The notes under the pieces: model-generated
What the model was told of the DNA's origin: nothing
Databases searched by the model: none
Seen by the model: only the letters and a program-made list of their open reading frames with translations
Program-made: the position numbers and the translations under genes
NCBI RefSeq assembly: GCF_001439805.1
Contig: NZ_JYLK01000021.1
Coordinates: 1-64,000, forward strand
DNA length: 64,000 nucleotides
Source: Pseudomonas trivialis
GTDB taxonomy: Bacteria; Pseudomonadota; Gammaproteobacteria; Pseudomonadales; Pseudomonadaceae
Direction: 5' to 3'
Shown here: positions 8,475 through 17,164 of the stretch, piece by piece
Layout: each line of letters begins with the position of its first letter
Position numbering within the stretch: position 1 is the first letter of the stretch

Positions 8475-9479
8475 TTGAACGCACCTACAGTAGAACCCCA
8501 TCGTTTTATCCTCGAGCCGTTTGAGGCTCGCCGCTTCGCCAATCTGTGCGGACAGTTCGACGAGCACCTGCGCCTGATCGAACAACGCCTGAGCATCGAG
8601 ATCCGCAACCGCGGCAATCAGTTCGAGCTCATTGGTGAACCTCAGCACACCACCTCGGCAGAAAACCTGCTGCGCCGGCTCTACCGCGAGACCAAAGGCA
8701 GCGAGCTGTCGCCGGAAACCGTGCACCTGTACCTGCAGGAGTCGGCGGTGGAAGACCTGGCCAACAATCCCGTGGCCGAAGCCAGCGTGGCCCTGCGTAC
8801 CAAAAAAGGCATGATTCGCCCGCGCGGCTTGAATCAGCAGAAGTACGTCAAGGAAATCCTCGGCAACGACATCAACTTCGGCATCGGCCCGGCCGGCACC
8901 GGCAAGACCTACCTGGCCGTGGCCTGCGCTGTCGACGCCCTGGAGCGCGAGCAAGTGCGCCGCATCCTGCTGGTGCGCCCGGCGGTCGAGGCCGGTGAAA
9001 AGCTCGGTTTCCTGCCCGGCGACCTCGCCCAGAAGATCGACCCCTACCTGCGCCCGCTCTACGACGCGCTCTACGAGATGCTCGGCTTCGAATACGTGGC
9101 CAAGCTGATCGAACGCCAGGTGATCGAGATCGCCCCGCTCGCCTACATGCGCGGGCGCACCTTGAACAACAGTTTCATCATCCTCGACGAAAGCCAGAAC
9201 ACCACCGTCGAGCAGATGAAAATGTTCCTCACCCGTATCGGTTTCGGCTCCACTGCCGTGATCACCGGCGACATCACCCAGGTCGACCTGCCCAAGGGCA
9301 CCAAATCGGGCCTGGGTCAGGTGATCGAGGTGCTCAAGGACGTGCCCGGCATCAGCTTCACGCATTTCATGCCCAAGGACGTGGTGCGTCACCCGCTGGT
9401 GCAGCGCATCGTCGAGGCCTACGAGCGCTTCGAACACCGCGACGACGGCCTGACCAGGGACGTGCGTCGCGATGCTTGA
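8475..9479 (+). CDS. ybeZ: PhoH-like ATPase YbeZ
   Basis: Cytosolic P-loop NTPase of 334 aa, associated with the endoribonuclease YbeY and with RNA or ribosome maturation. The Walker A motif is GPAGTGKTYLAV (about 137-148) and the Walker B motif is FIILDESQN (about 234-242). An N-terminal KH-like extension is typical of the family. The start is read as TTG at 8475 because MNAPTVEPHRF matches the usual N-terminus and no ATG is available nearby; a TTG start may lower expression. The gene overlaps ybeY by 8 bases, so the two are translationally coupled. Confidence 0.93.
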   Translation: MNAPTVEPHRFILEPFEARRFANLCGQFDEHLRLIEQRLSIEIRNRGNQFELIGEPQHTTSAENLLRRLYRETKGSELSPETVHLYLQESAVEDLANNPVAEASVALRTKKGMIRPRGLNQQKYVKEILGNDINFGIGPAGTGKTYLAVACAVDALEREQVRRILLVRPAVEAGEKLGFLPGDLAQKIDPYLRPLYDALYEMLGFEYVAKLIERQVIEIAPLAYMRGRTLNNSFIILDESQNTTVEQMKMFLTRIGFGSTAVITGDITQVDLPKGTKSGLGQVIEVLKDVPGISFTHFMPKDVVRHPLVQRIVEAYERFEHRDDGLTRDVRRDA

Positions 9480-9930
9480 GCTTGACCTGCAACTGGCGAC
9501 CGACGCGCCAGCCCCCAGCGAAGCGCAATTTCGTACATGGTGCGCCCTGGCCCTGCGCCAGCGCAGCGCCGATTCGGAATTGACCCTGCGCCTGGTGGAC
9601 GAAGCCGAAGGCCGGGAGCTGAACCACACCTGGCGCCACAAGGACTACGCGACCAACGTGCTGTCCTTCCCCGCCGACGTGCCCGACGAGCTGCTGGATA
9701 TCCCCTTGCTGGGCGATCTGGTGATCTGCGTCGCGGTGGTCGAGCGTGAGGCGCAGGAACAAGGCAAGGAACTTGAGGCTCACTGGGCCCATCTAGTCAT
9801 TCACGGCTGCTTGCATCTCCTGGGTTACGACCATATGGACGATGACGAAGCCGAAGAAATGGAAGCACTGGAACGAACGTTGCTTGCAGAATTGGGCCAT
9901 CCGGACCCGTATGCAGATGACGACGCTTGA
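9472..9930 (+). CDS. ybeY: Endoribonuclease / rRNA maturation factor YbeY
   Basis: Zinc-dependent single-strand endoribonuclease involved in 16S rRNA 3'-end maturation and 70S quality control. The 152-aa protein has the diagnostic metal-binding motif HGCLHLLGYDH (His-x3-His-x5-His) and upstream NHTWRHKDYATNVLSFP. Its start overlaps the end of the ybeZ-like gene, and the corC-like gene follows after 45 bases: the ybeZ-ybeY-ybeX-lnt order widespread in gamma-proteobacteria. Confidence 0.97.
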   Translation: MLELDLQLATDAPAPSEAQFRTWCALALRQRSADSELTLRLVDEAEGRELNHTWRHKDYATNVLSFPADVPDELLDIPLLGDLVICVAVVEREAQEQGKELEAHWAHLVIHGCLHLLGYDHMDDDEAEEMEALERTLLAELGHPDPYADDDA

Positions 9931-9975
9931 ACATCACCTACTAACTGTAACGATAAAGGATTCAGAGTAATCGCT

Positions 9976-10815
9976 ATGAGCGAAGACCGATCGAGCAACG
10001 GGCAGAAGTCCTGGCTGGGTAAATTGACCCAGGCTTTTGCCCACGAGCCGAAAAACCGCCAGGAGCTGCTGGAGCTGCTGCGCGAGGCCCACCAGAACAA
10101 GTTGCTGGACAGCGAAGCGCTGGCCATCGTCGAGGGCGCCATCCAGGTGGCTGACCTGCAGGTTCGCGACATCATGGTGCCGCGCTCGCAGATGATCAGC
10201 ATCAAGGCGACCCAGACCCCACGGGAATTCCTCCCGGCCGTGATCGATTCGGCGCACTCGCGCTACCCGGTGATCGGCGAAAGCCATGACGACGTCATGG
10301 GTGTCCTGCTGGCCAAGGACCTGTTGCCGCTGATCCTCAAGGAGAACGGCGACAACTTCAATATCAAGGACCTGCTGCGCCCGGCCACCTTCGTGCCCGA
10401 ATCCAAGCGCCTGAATGTGCTGCTGCGCGAGTTTCGCGCCAACCACAATCACATGGCCATTGTGATCGACGAATACGGCGGCGTGGCGGGCCTGGTGACC
10501 ATCGAAGACGTGCTCGAACAGATCGTCGGCGACATCGAAGACGAACACGACGTCGAAGAAGACAGCTACATCAAGCCGCTGCCCAGCGGTGATTTCCTGG
10601 TCAAGGCGCTCACGCCGATCGAGAACTTCAACGAGTTTTTCGACAGCGAATTCTCCGACGATGAATTCGACACTGTCGGCGGTCTGGTGATGAGTGCGTT
10701 CGGGCACCTGCCCAAACGTAACGAAACCACCGAGATTGGTGCCTATCGCTTCCGCATCCTGAATGCCGACAGCCGCCGCATCCACTTGATCCGCCTGACA
10801 CCTATTGCCCGCTAA
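9976..10815 (+). CDS. corC: CBS-domain CorC/YbeX-type protein
   Basis: Cytosolic HlyC/CorC-family protein (279 aa), linked to Mg/Co homeostasis and, with YbeY, to ribosome metabolism. Paired CBS domains are visible: the first starts at VRDIMVPRSQMISI and the second at LLRPATFVPESKRLN, with the AMP-type motif GGVAGLVTIEDVLEQIVGDI. The C-terminal CorC/HlyC transporter-associated domain spans about 195-275. There are no membrane segments, so it is the soluble CorC type, not the membrane CNNM type. It ends 8 bases before lnt and is probably co-transcribed with it. Confidence 0.93.
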   Translation: MSEDRSSNGQKSWLGKLTQAFAHEPKNRQELLELLREAHQNKLLDSEALAIVEGAIQVADLQVRDIMVPRSQMISIKATQTPREFLPAVIDSAHSRYPVIGESHDDVMGVLLAKDLLPLILKENGDNFNIKDLLRPATFVPESKRLNVLLREFRANHNHMAIVIDEYGGVAGLVTIEDVLEQIVGDIEDEHDVEEDSYIKPLPSGDFLVKALTPIENFNEFFDSEFSDDEFDTVGGLVMSAFGHLPKRNETTEIGAYRFRILNADSRRIHLIRLTPIAR

Positions 10816-10823
10816 GGACTGAC

Positions 10824-12347
10824 ATGCGCCGTCTCACCGCACCCGGCTGGCCCGGTAACCTGCTGGCCGTGGTGGCCGGCGCCATCACCCCCCTGGCGCT
10901 GGCGCCATTCGACATCTGGCCGCTGGCGCTGGTGGCGGTCGGATTGTTCTATGTCGGGCTGCGGGAATTAACACCCCGTCAGGCCCTGGGCCGTGGCTGG
11001 TGTTTCGGCTTCGGCCTGTTCGGCGCCGGTACCAGCTGGATCTACTACAGCATCCACCACTTCGGCGGCGCTTCGGTGCTGCTGGCGGGTTTCCTGATGC
11101 TGTTGTTCACTGCCGCGATTGCCGGGTTCTTCGCCCTGCCCGCCTGGCTGTGGGCACGCTGGCTGCGTCGCAATGAGGCGCCCCTGGCGGATGCGCTGAC
11201 ATTTGCTGCGTTATGGGTCGGCCAGGAAGCATTTCGTGGCTGGTTCCTTACCGGTTTCCCCTGGCTGTACTCCGGCTACAGCCAATTGGACGGCCCGCTC
11301 ACGGGTCTGGCGCCTATTGGCGGGATGTGGCTGATTTCGTTCGCGCTGGCGCTGACCGCCGCGCTGCTGTGCAACCTGCCGCGCCTGCTGGCGACCAGGC
11401 GCAACGCCTTCATCGGCGCAGGCCTGGCGTTGCTCGTCGCGCCGTGGGCAATCGGCCTGGCCCTCAAGCATCACGCCTGGACCACGCCCTCCGGCGCACC
11501 GCTGAGCGTGGCCGCGATCCAGGGCAACATCGAACAAAGCATGAAGTGGGACCCGCAGCAACTGACGGCTCAGCTCGCGCTGTACCGCGACATGAGCATG
11601 AGCTCCAAACCGGTTGACCTGCTGGTATGGCCGGAAACCGCGGTGCCGGTGCTCAAGGAATCCGTCGAAGGCTACCTGGGCATGATGGGCAAGTTTGCTG
11701 CCGACCGGCACACCGCGCTGATCACCGGGGTGCCGATCCGCCAGGAGGTGCGCCACGAAAAGCGCTATTTCAATGGCATCACCGTGGTGGGCGAAGGCGA
11801 TGGCACCTACCTCAAGCAGAAACTGGTGCCCTTCGGCGAGTACGTGCCACTGCAGGACATGCTGCGCGGCCTGATTGCCTTCTTTGACCTGCCGATGTCG
11901 GACTTCGCCCGTGGACCGGCCGACCAGCCGCTGTTGCAGGCCAAGGGCTACCAGATTGCGCCGTTCATTTGCTACGAAGTAGTGTACCCGGAATTTGCCG
12001 CCGGCCTGTCGGCCCGCAGCGACTTGCTGCTGACCATCAGCAATGACACCTGGTTTGGCCGTTCCATCGGCCCGCTGCAGCACCTGCAAATGGCGCAGAT
12101 GCGCGCCCTGGAAGCCGGTCGCTGGATGATCCGCGCCACCAATAACGGCGTGAGCGGGCTGATCAACCCGTTCGGGCAGATTACCGCGCAGATCCCGCAG
12201 TTCGAGCGCGGCATTCTCTACGGCGAAGTGGTGCCGATGCACCAGCTCACGCCCTATCTGCAATGGCGCTCGTGGCCCCTGATCATTGTGTGCCTGATGC
12301 TGTTTGGCTGGGCATTGCTGGCAGGCCGAATGTCCAAAACTGTCTAG
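10824..12347 (+). CDS. lnt: Apolipoprotein N-acyltransferase Lnt
   Basis: Inner-membrane enzyme that adds the third acyl chain to lipoproteins at the N-terminal cysteine. The 507-aa protein has an N-terminal multispan domain (about 1-215), a periplasmic carbon-nitrogen hydrolase domain and a last membrane helix (about 480-500). The catalytic Glu-Lys-Cys triad is seen in WPETAVPV, KQKLVPFGEY and FICYEVVYPE. The ATG follows an AAGGA-type SD 8 bases after corC. It probably serves the many lipoproteins encoded in this window, such as LptE, RlpA and SltB-type enzymes. Confidence 0.97.
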   Translation: MRRLTAPGWPGNLLAVVAGAITPLALAPFDIWPLALVAVGLFYVGLRELTPRQALGRGWCFGFGLFGAGTSWIYYSIHHFGGASVLLAGFLMLLFTAAIAGFFALPAWLWARWLRRNEAPLADALTFAALWVGQEAFRGWFLTGFPWLYSGYSQLDGPLTGLAPIGGMWLISFALALTAALLCNLPRLLATRRNAFIGAGLALLVAPWAIGLALKHHAWTTPSGAPLSVAAIQGNIEQSMKWDPQQLTAQLALYRDMSMSSKPVDLLVWPETAVPVLKESVEGYLGMMGKFAADRHTALITGVPIRQEVRHEKRYFNGITVVGEGDGTYLKQKLVPFGEYVPLQDMLRGLIAFFDLPMSDFARGPADQPLLQAKGYQIAPFICYEVVYPEFAAGLSARSDLLLTISNDTWFGRSIGPLQHLQMAQMRALEAGRWMIRATNNGVSGLINPFGQITAQIPQFERGILYGEVVPMHQLTPYLQWRSWPLIIVCLMLFGWALLAGRMSKTV

Positions 12348-12367
12348 CCGCCCCACCCCATACCAAT

Positions 12368-12395
12368 GTGTGAGGGGGCTTGCTCCCTCCCACAC
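12368..12395. repeat. Single REP palindrome
   Basis: The hairpin GTGTGAGGGGGCTTGCTCCC continues with TCCCACAC. It sits between the convergent lnt and elyC-like genes and is probably a shared stop for both. Confidence 0.8.
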
Positions 12396-12409
12396 TCAGA
12401 TCATCGGTG

Positions 12410-13171
12410 TTACTTGTAAAACAACCGATACCCCACTTGCCCCACCGCCTCATTCAACAAATACCCGCTCTGCCATAGCGACTTGAACTCCGGCATCCAG
12501 CCCCCCAGCGGCCGCGCATTGTCCACGCCGAGAAAGCCCACCGGCGCCGGCACCACGGTGAAACCGGCCTTTTCAAAGCTCCACACCGAGCGCGGCATGT
12601 GCCAGGCCTGGGTCACCACCACCACACGCTTGATACCTTCGGGCAACAGCATCTGCGCGCTCATCTGCGCGTTTTCCCAGGTGGTCCGGCTGCGCTCTTC
12701 CTTCCAGCGCACCGTGACGCCGAAATCATCCTGCATTGAAACAGCCATCAGCGCTGCCTCGCTGGGCGGTGTGCCGTAGTGCAAGCCGCCGGTGGTCAGC
12801 ACCGGCAACCCGGACGCCTTGGCCAATCGCGCAGCATAACGCTGGCGCTCCAGCCCGATACCGGTAGGCTGGTCCGCCCCCCAGGCGGGGTCACCGCGTT
12901 CGCGGCCCGAACCCAATATCACAATGGCGTCCGCGCGCCGGGCCAGGGTAGACCAGTCCTCACGGGCCAACGGGGGCACGGTCTCCAGCACCCGTGCGCT
13001 CCATTCCACCACCACCGGCAGGCTCATCAACCACAGCCCACCCAACCCCAGGGCAAAGCAGCATCCGGCCAGGCGCGGGCGTGTGCGTCGCAACCACCAG
13101 CCAAGGGCCAGCAGCAGCAAGAGAATGCCGGGCGGCAGCAGCAATTGTTTGATGAAATAGCGAATAGGCAT
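12410..13171 (-). CDS. ElyC/YdcF-type DUF218 membrane protein
   Basis: Membrane-anchored DUF218 protein of 253 aa. Two N-terminal helices (about 8-25 and 33-50) precede a soluble domain with the family motifs AIVILGSGRERG, YAARLAKASGLPVLTTGG, SRTTWENAQ and VVVTQAWHMPRSVWSFEKAGF. E. coli ElyC (YcbC) affects peptidoglycan and lipid-carrier metabolism; substrate and reaction remain unproven. The location among envelope genes fits an envelope role, which is inference. It is convergent with lnt. Confidence 0.85.
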   Translation of the reverse strand: MPIRYFIKQLLLPPGILLLLLALGWWLRRTRPRLAGCCFALGLGGLWLMSLPVVVEWSARVLETVPPLAREDWSTLARRADAIVILGSGRERGDPAWGADQPTGIGLERQRYAARLAKASGLPVLTTGGLHYGTPPSEAALMAVSMQDDFGVTVRWKEERSRTTWENAQMSAQMLLPEGIKRVVVVTQAWHMPRSVWSFEKAGFTVVPAPVGFLGVDNARPLGGWMPEFKSLWQSGYLLNEAVGQVGYRLFYK

Positions 13172-13243
13172 CGAGCATCTCCATGGATGCCCGAAGCCTA
13201 AGGTGTATCGGGGTTCAGCGCCAAGCTTTACACGGGGCGTGCA

Positions 13244-13561
13244 TTACTTGAGCCGCTCGGTCAGTTGGGTTGCCGGACCGCGCCTGCGCGCTGCATCCTT
13301 GAGCCACACCACCTTGGCCGATTGTGTCGGCGCGCTTGGTGGCGGGGAAGCCACACTGTCAGGCGTCGAGCGTTCGTTTTTTTCCAGATAAGCCTTGATC
13401 AGTTCCAGCTCAGCGCGGCTCAAACCGCGCAACTCCAGCTCGACGGGGCGTTCATCACGCAATCGACCCGCGGTGCTGGCGGCATCCAACGCACGACCCA
13501 GGCGGTCGATCAGTCCTTGGTACACATCCGGTTTGGTTAACATTCGCTGCGATTTGACCAT
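13244..13561 (-). CDS. Small conserved hypothetical protein upstream of leuS
   Basis: I do not recognise a named family. The 105-aa protein has a helical N-terminal half (DVYQGLIDRLGRALDAAS) and a leucine/glutamate-rich segment (ELRGLSRAELELIKAYLEKN). A proline/serine linker (about 68-81) and a basic tail follow (KDAARRRGPATQLTERLK). No signal peptide or cysteines are seen. The start has a strong SD (GAGGTG) 6 bases upstream of the ATG, supporting expression. It is divergent from leuS and separated from it by about 260 bases. Confidence 0.7.
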   Translation of the reverse strand: MVKSQRMLTKPDVYQGLIDRLGRALDAASTAGRLRDERPVELELRGLSRAELELIKAYLEKNERSTPDSVASPPPSAPTQSAKVVWLKDAARRRGPATQLTERLK

Positions 13562-13823
13562 CCCCTCACCTCATTAAAGATAAGACTCGCTCCCCACTCA
13601 ACAGCGTAGCCCCCGTGGCCGGGCCTGCCTGACGCCGCGACAGACGGCCTGGCCTGCGCAATCAGGGTTTCCCTCGATAGAGTGGGGTCATGTATGCTAC
13701 GGCGCTTCCTGTAACTCCACTTCCCGCCGGGTTTGGGCACGGACGCGCCACTTTTTGGTGTCGCTCGACTTGAACGCTGTACCGAAGAGGATTAGGCCAC
13801 CCCTATTCAGTTCAAAAGTAGCC

Positions 13824-16430
13824 ATGCACGAACAATATCAGCCCCGTGAAATCGAAAATGCCGCCCAAACCTTCTGGGACGCGCAAAAGTCCTTTGAAGT
13901 CAGTGAACAGCCAGGCAAGGAGACTTACTACTGCCTGTCGATGTTCCCTTACCCCAGCGGCAAGCTACATATGGGGCACGTGCGTAACTACACCATCGGC
14001 GACGTGATCTCGCGCTACCAGCGCATGCTCGGCAAGAACGTCCTGCAACCCATGGGTTGGGACGCCTTCGGCATGCCGGCGGAAAACGCCGCGATGAAGA
14101 ACAACGTGGCGCCCGCCAAGTGGACCTACGAAAACATCGCCTACATGAAAACCCAGCTGCGCAGCCTGGGCCTGGCGGTGGACTGGTCCCGTGAAGTGAC
14201 CACGTGCAAGCCGGACTACTACCGCTGGGAACAATGGCTGTTCACCCGCCTGTTCGAAAAAGGCGTGATCTACCGCAAGAACGGCACCGTGAACTGGGAC
14301 CCGGTCGACCAGACCGTACTGGCCAACGAGCAGGTGATCGACGGTCGCGGCTGGCGTTCCGGCGCGGTCATCGAAAAGCGCCAGATCCCGATGTACTACT
14401 TCAAGATCACCGCCTACGCCGACGAGCTGCTGTCGAGCCTCGACGACCTGCCGGGCTGGCCTGAACAGGTCAAGACCATGCAGCGCAACTGGATCGGCAA
14501 GTCCAAGGGCATGGAAGTGCAGTTTCCGTACCACGTCGAGTCCATCGGCGAAGCGGGCGCACTCAAAGTCTTCACTACCCGCCCGGATACCCTGATGGGC
14601 GCGACCTACGTCGCCGTGGCCGCCGAACACCCGCTGGCCACCCAGGCCGCACAGAACAACCCCGAGCTTGCGGCGTTCATCGCCGAATGCAAGGGCGGCA
14701 GCGTGGCCGAAGCCGACGTCGCCACCCAGGAGAAGAAAGGCCTGCCGACCGGGCTGTTCGTCGAGCACCCCCTCACCGCTGAAAAACTGCCGGTCTGGGT
14801 CGCCAACTACGTGCTGATGCACTACGGCGACGGCGCCGTCATGGCTGTGCCGGCGCACGACGAGCGTGATTTCGAATTTGCGATCAAATACAGCTTGCCG
14901 ATCAAATCGGTGGTGCGTACCAGCGCCGGCGACACCAACCCTGCCCCGTGGCAAGACGCCTATGGCGAACACGGCGAGCTGATCAACTCCGGCGAGTTCG
15001 ACGGCCTGGACTTCGCCGGCGCCTTCGACGCCATTGAAGTGGCGCTGATCAAGAAAAACCTCGGGGCCTCGCGCACCCAGTTCCGCCTGCGCGACTGGGG
15101 CATCAGCCGCCAGCGCTACTGGGGCTGCCCGATCCCGATCATCCATTGCGACACCTGCGGCGACGTGCCGGTGCCGGAAGACCAGTTGCCGGTCGTGCTG
15201 CCTGAAGACGTGGTGCCAGATGGCGCAGGTTCCCCGCTGGCCCGCATGCCCGAGTTCTACGAGTGCGTCTGCCCCAAATGCGGCGCGCCGGCCAAGCGTG
15301 AAACCGACACCATGGACACCTTCGTCGAGTCCTCGTGGTACTACGCCCGCTACGCCTCGCCGCACTATGAAGGCGGCCTGGTGGAAAAATCCGCAGCCGA
15401 CCACTGGTTGCCGGTGGACCAGTACATCGGCGGTATCGAACACGCCATCCTGCACCTGCTCTACGCGCGCTTCTTCCACAAGCTGATGCGTGACGAAGGC
15501 CTGGTGAGTTCCAATGAGCCGTTCAAGAACCTGCTGACCCAGGGCATGGTGATCGCCGAGACCTACTATCGCCGCGAAGCCAATGGCGCCTACACCTGGT
15601 TCAACCCGGCGGACGTGGAACTGGAGCGCGACAGCAAGGCCAAGGTGATCAGCGCCAAACTGAAATCCGACGGCCTGCCGGTGGAAATCGGCGGCACCGA
15701 GAAAATGGCCAAGTCCAAGAACAACGGCGTCGACCCACAATCGATGATCGACCAGTTCGGCGCCGACACCTGCCGCCTGTTCATGATGTTCGCATCGCCA
15801 CCGGACATGAGCGCCGAATGGTCCGACTCCGGCGTCGAAGGCTCGCACCGCTTCCTCAAGCGCGTGTGGCGCCTGGCCCACGCCCATGTCAGCCAGGGCC
15901 TGCCCGGCAAACTGGACGTGGCCGCGCTGAGCGACGAGCAGAAGGTCATTCGCCGCAGCACCCACCTGGCGATCAAGCAAGCCGGTCAGGATGTGGGCCA
16001 GAACCACAAGTTCAACACCGCCATCGCTCAAGTGATGACACTGATGAACGTGCTGGAAAAAGCCCCGCAAGCCACCGAGCAGGATCGCGCGCTGATTCAG
16101 GAGGGCCTGGAAACGGTTACCCTGTTGCTCGCCCCGATCACGCCGCACATCAGCCATGAGTTGTGGCACCGGTTGGGCCACAGCGAAGCGGTGATCGATG
16201 CGCGCTGGCCGGTGCAGGATGACAGCGCGCTGGTGCAGGACACGTTGCAACTGGTGATCCAGGTCAACGGCAAACTGCGCGGCCAGATCGACATGCCCGC
16301 CAGCGCCAGCCGCGAAGAGGTTGAGGCGGCGGCGCGGGTCAACGAGAACGTGCTGCGCTTTACCGAAGGCCTGACGATCCGCAAAGTGATCGTGGTGCCG
16401 GGCAAACTGGTCAATATCGTCGCCAGCTAA
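13824..16430 (+). CDS. leuS: Leucyl-tRNA synthetase LeuS
   Basis: Class I aminoacyl-tRNA synthetase of 868 aa that charges tRNA-Leu. The HIGH motif appears as PYPSGKLHMGHVRNY. The CP1 editing domain includes TTRPDTLMGATYVAVA and the MAVPAHDERDFEFA aspartate region. The KMSKS motif reads EKMAKSKNNGVDP, followed by the anticodon-binding domain. The start MHEQYQPREIE is canonical; an ATG 23 codons upstream is rejected. It heads the leuS-lptE-holA group. I saw no attenuator peptide or T-box in its 260-base leader. Confidence 0.98.
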   Translation: MHEQYQPREIENAAQTFWDAQKSFEVSEQPGKETYYCLSMFPYPSGKLHMGHVRNYTIGDVISRYQRMLGKNVLQPMGWDAFGMPAENAAMKNNVAPAKWTYENIAYMKTQLRSLGLAVDWSREVTTCKPDYYRWEQWLFTRLFEKGVIYRKNGTVNWDPVDQTVLANEQVIDGRGWRSGAVIEKRQIPMYYFKITAYADELLSSLDDLPGWPEQVKTMQRNWIGKSKGMEVQFPYHVESIGEAGALKVFTTRPDTLMGATYVAVAAEHPLATQAAQNNPELAAFIAECKGGSVAEADVATQEKKGLPTGLFVEHPLTAEKLPVWVANYVLMHYGDGAVMAVPAHDERDFEFAIKYSLPIKSVVRTSAGDTNPAPWQDAYGEHGELINSGEFDGLDFAGAFDAIEVALIKKNLGASRTQFRLRDWGISRQRYWGCPIPIIHCDTCGDVPVPEDQLPVVLPEDVVPDGAGSPLARMPEFYECVCPKCGAPAKRETDTMDTFVESSWYYARYASPHYEGGLVEKSAADHWLPVDQYIGGIEHAILHLLYARFFHKLMRDEGLVSSNEPFKNLLTQGMVIAETYYRREANGAYTWFNPADVELERDSKAKVISAKLKSDGLPVEIGGTEKMAKSKNNGVDPQSMIDQFGADTCRLFMMFASPPDMSAEWSDSGVEGSHRFLKRVWRLAHAHVSQGLPGKLDVAALSDEQKVIRRSTHLAIKQAGQDVGQNHKFNTAIAQVMTLMNVLEKAPQATEQDRALIQEGLETVTLLLAPITPHISHELWHRLGHSEAVIDARWPVQDDSALVQDTLQLVIQVNGKLRGQIDMPASASREEVEAAARVNENVLRFTEGLTIRKVIVVPGKLVNIVAS

Positions 16431-16438
16431 ATCGGATC

Positions 16439-16462
16439 GGCGCGAGGCTCAAGCCTTGCGCC
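16439..16462. other. Intergenic hairpin between leuS and lptE
   Basis: A 10-base stem (one G-T pair) with a TCAA loop lies just after the leuS stop codon. It has no T-run, so it is unlikely to be a full intrinsic terminator. It may stabilise the leuS mRNA end or reduce read-through into lptE. Confidence 0.5.
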
Positions 16463-16519
16463 GAACTAAACCTTCAGGGCCTGGATAGGGCCCGCCTGGT
16501 TTCAAGGGGAGCAACAAAA

Positions 16520-17125
16520 ATGATCAAACGCAATTTGCTGGTGATGGGCCTTGCCGTGCTGCTGAGCGCATGCGGTTTCCAGTTGCGCGGCACCGGCACC
16601 AATGAACTGGCGATCAAGGAATGGGACGTCAGCGCCCGCAACGCCTACGGCGAGACCGTGACGCAATTGCGTCAGGTCCTGGAAAGCAGCGGCGTGCACA
16701 TCTACACCGGCGCGCCCTACAAGCTGTTCCTGGCCGACGAGCGAGACACCCAGCGTAACCTGAGCTACGCCAGCGCCGGCCGTGCCTCGGACATCGAGCT
16801 GAGCACCGAGCTGACCTTTGAAATCCAGGGCCGTGACAAGCTGCCCTTGATGGGTGACAAGATCCAGGTGCAGAAGGTCGTCAGCCACGACGGCAATAAC
16901 CTGGTAGGTTCTGACTCGCAAATCATTCAGGTGCGCAAGGAAATGCGGCGTGATCTGGTCCAGCGCATGGTCCTGCGCCTGTCGTTGCTGACTCCGCAAC
17001 AGCTTGAGACGTTGCAGCAGCGCGCTGACGACAAGGCCAAGGCCGACGCCGATGCCCTGAAAGCGGCGCAAGAGTACGAAAACAACACGCCGAAACAATC
17101 GCCTGTTGAAGTCCCTGTCGAGTAA
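16520..17125 (+). CDS. lptE: LPS-assembly lipoprotein LptE
   Basis: Outer-membrane lipoprotein that plugs the LptD barrel and helps place lipopolysaccharide in the outer leaflet. The 201-aa precursor has a lipoprotein signal ending in the lipobox LLSAC followed by GFQLRG, the family N-terminal signature. The C-terminal tail is charged and alanine/glutamate rich, likely disordered. As in many gamma-proteobacteria it lies between leuS and holA. The ATG follows the SD AAGGGGAGC. Confidence 0.95.
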   Translation: MIKRNLLVMGLAVLLSACGFQLRGTGTNELAIKEWDVSARNAYGETVTQLRQVLESSGVHIYTGAPYKLFLADERDTQRNLSYASAGRASDIELSTELTFEIQGRDKLPLMGDKIQVQKVVSHDGNNLVGSDSQIIQVRKEMRRDLVQRMVLRLSLLTPQQLETLQQRADDKAKADADALKAAQEYENNTPKQSPVEVPVE

Positions 17126-17132
17126 GCCAGAG

Positions 17133-17151
17133 GGGGCGCCCCAGGCGCCCC
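17133..17151. other. Perfect GC hairpin between lptE and holA
   Basis: An 8-base perfect stem (GGGGCGCC / GGCGCCCC) with a CCA loop lies immediately before holA. No T-run follows. It may tune expression between essential genes of differing dose requirement; that is inference. Confidence 0.55.
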
Positions 17152-17164
17152 GTTCGCCCCGCCT

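Noticed and set aside
13562..13823. T-box or leader-peptide attenuator before leuS
   Set aside because: No T-box sequence, leucine-codon run or terminator/antiterminator pair was seen.
13965..16250. 761-codon minus-strand open frame opposite leuS
   Set aside because: It is antisense to a full-length leucyl-tRNA synthetase; the composition (His, Gln, Arg, Val rich) is that of a shadow frame.
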